Origin: Oscillospiraceae bacterium
GTDB taxonomy: Bacteria > Bacillota > Clostridia > Oscillospirales > Acutalibacteraceae
Assembly (NCBI GenBank): GCA_902774165.1
Contig: CACYHJ010000147.1
Span: forward strand, 1 to 6,667
Direction of reading: 5' to 3'
Length of the DNA stretch: 6,667 bases
Shown piece by piece: positions 6,450-6,667 of the stretch (position 1 is the stretch's first letter; every line of letters begins with the position of its first letter). A model generated the notes under the pieces. That model did not search any database, was not told the origin of the DNA, and worked only from the letters and a program-made list of their open reading frames with translations. The position numbers were made by a program, and so were the translations under genes.

Positions 6450-6485
6450 ATTCTGATTTATGCGCGTGCGCATAAATCAGAATTT
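6448..6485. repeat. Palindrome IR3 (AAATTCTGATTT family)
   Basis: Perfect 18-bp arms around a 2-nt GT centre; outer AAATTCTGATTT, inner stem ATGCGC/GCGCAT. On the plus strand the right arm runs into TTTACCG exactly as IR2 does, so the two flank the MATE gene in the same orientation. It separates the MATE promoter from a heptad array. Confidence 0.9.
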
Positions 6486-6488
6486 ACC

Positions 6489-6516
6489 GGCAATCGTCAA
6501 TCGGCATTCGGCAATC
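6489..6516 (+). repeat. Degenerate heptad array, left arm of element 2
   Basis: Four contiguous 7-bp units: GGCAATC (first and fourth), GTCAATC and GGCATTC. The consensus GGCAATC differs from that of element 1 while keeping the same 7-bp period and GG start. Confidence 0.8.
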
Positions 6517-6522
6517 GTGCCT

Positions 6523-6625
6523 GTCAAATAGACGCTCAGCATAATAATCGAGAAGAGCTTGTATAATTTACAGAATTGTAAAATTGACGATGGATATCAT
6601 ATCAAAAAGCAGGCGTCAAATTTAC
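6523..6625. repeat. Core of element 2: two tandem half-site modules
   Basis: Module A runs from GTCAAATAGACG (6523-6534) over 25 bp to TGTATAATTTAC (6560-6571). Module B runs from GTAAAATTGACG (6578-6589) over 24 bp to CGTCAAATTTAC (6614-6625). The inner half-sites of A and B face each other across a 6-bp AGAATT. The intervening 24-25-bp segments are unrelated in sequence. Module A matches the pattern less well (9 of 12 in its right half-site). Confidence 0.5.
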
Positions 6626-6630
6626 AATCC

Positions 6631-6658
6631 GAATGCCGATTGCCGAATGCCGATTGCC
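6631..6658 (-). repeat. Degenerate heptad array, right arm of element 2
   Basis: Four 7-bp units reading on the minus strand as GGCAATC and GGCATTC in strict alternation, effectively two perfect copies of a 14-bp dimer. It is the inverted partner of the array at 6489-6516. Confidence 0.85.
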
Positions 6659-6667
6659 GGTCGGGCG

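Larger units (their letters stand above)
6448..6667. repeat. Composite repeat element 2, cut by the right window edge
   Basis: The order is palindrome IR3 (6448-6485), heptads (6489-6516), a core with two half-site modules (6523-6625), then inverted heptads (6631-6658). A closing palindrome like that of element 1 would be expected just beyond the window but cannot be seen. No coding sequence is credible. The left and right heptad arms are complementary over about 30 bp with a few mismatches, so a transcript or single strand could fold into one long stem. Confidence 0.65.

Noticed and set aside
6562..6567. TATAAT inside element 2 as a promoter for a small RNA
   Set aside because: No -35 box at suitable spacing (GCATAA at 17 bp), and the motif falls within a half-site of the repeat; not supportable on its own.
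6523..6625. CRISPR-like array (palindromic units with 24-25-bp variable inserts)
   Set aside because: There are too few, imperfect repeats, the inserts are shorter than usual spacers, there is no leader or cas gene, and the flanking heptads and palindromes are foreign to CRISPR loci.

Overview
The window is a GC-rich stretch of chromosome from what looks like a Gram-positive anaerobe, most plausibly a gut Clostridia (Oscillospirales-like) lineage. This is inferred from strong Shine-Dalgarno sequences, good sigma-A-type promoters, the mix of small transporters with an NfeD/SPFH pair, and a GH92 mannosidase without a signal peptide. No rRNA, tRNA, CRISPR-Cas, phage or transposase gene is visible.

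Layout from left to right: (1) a short AT-rich leader (1-178) with divergent promoters; (2) a plus-strand EamA/DMT-family transporter (179-1093); (3) a strong hairpin (1098-1126) between convergent genes; (4) a minus-strand two-gene operon, NfeD-like (2136-2570) then SPFH/QmcA-like (1143-2096), driven by a near-consensus promoter (2660-2688) with a structured 5' leader; (5) a divergent plus-strand GH92 glycoside hydrolase (2834-4864) with its own extended -10 promoter; (6) a repeat-built intergenic element (about 4853-5058); (7) a minus-strand MATE-family efflux protein (5054-6397) with its own promoter (6421-6449); (8) a second copy of the same kind of repeat element (6448 to beyond the right edge). 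No gene-free stretch exceeds 300 bases.

The five protein genes are ordinary families and do not form one pathway. NfeD and SPFH form a recognised membrane-microdomain pair. The GH92 enzyme probably trims alpha-mannosides inside the cell. The DMT and MATE proteins are independent small-molecule transporters.

The unusual part is the non-coding DNA on both sides of the MATE gene. Three large near-perfect palindromes share the outer sequence AAATTCTGATTT but have different inner stems with compensatory changes. Beside them lie arrays of degenerate 7-bp repeats (GGYNNTC-like), in inverted pairs. The arrays enclose cores made of 12-bp half-sites (GTAAAATTGACG-like and its inverse) separated by 24-25 bp of unrelated sequence. 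Two of the palindromes overlap gene stop codons, and the third touches a promoter -35 box. I recognise no named family for this composite repeat. It is the best candidate here for something undescribed: a non-autonomous mobile or REP/BIME-like element, a recombination site, or a structured RNA.
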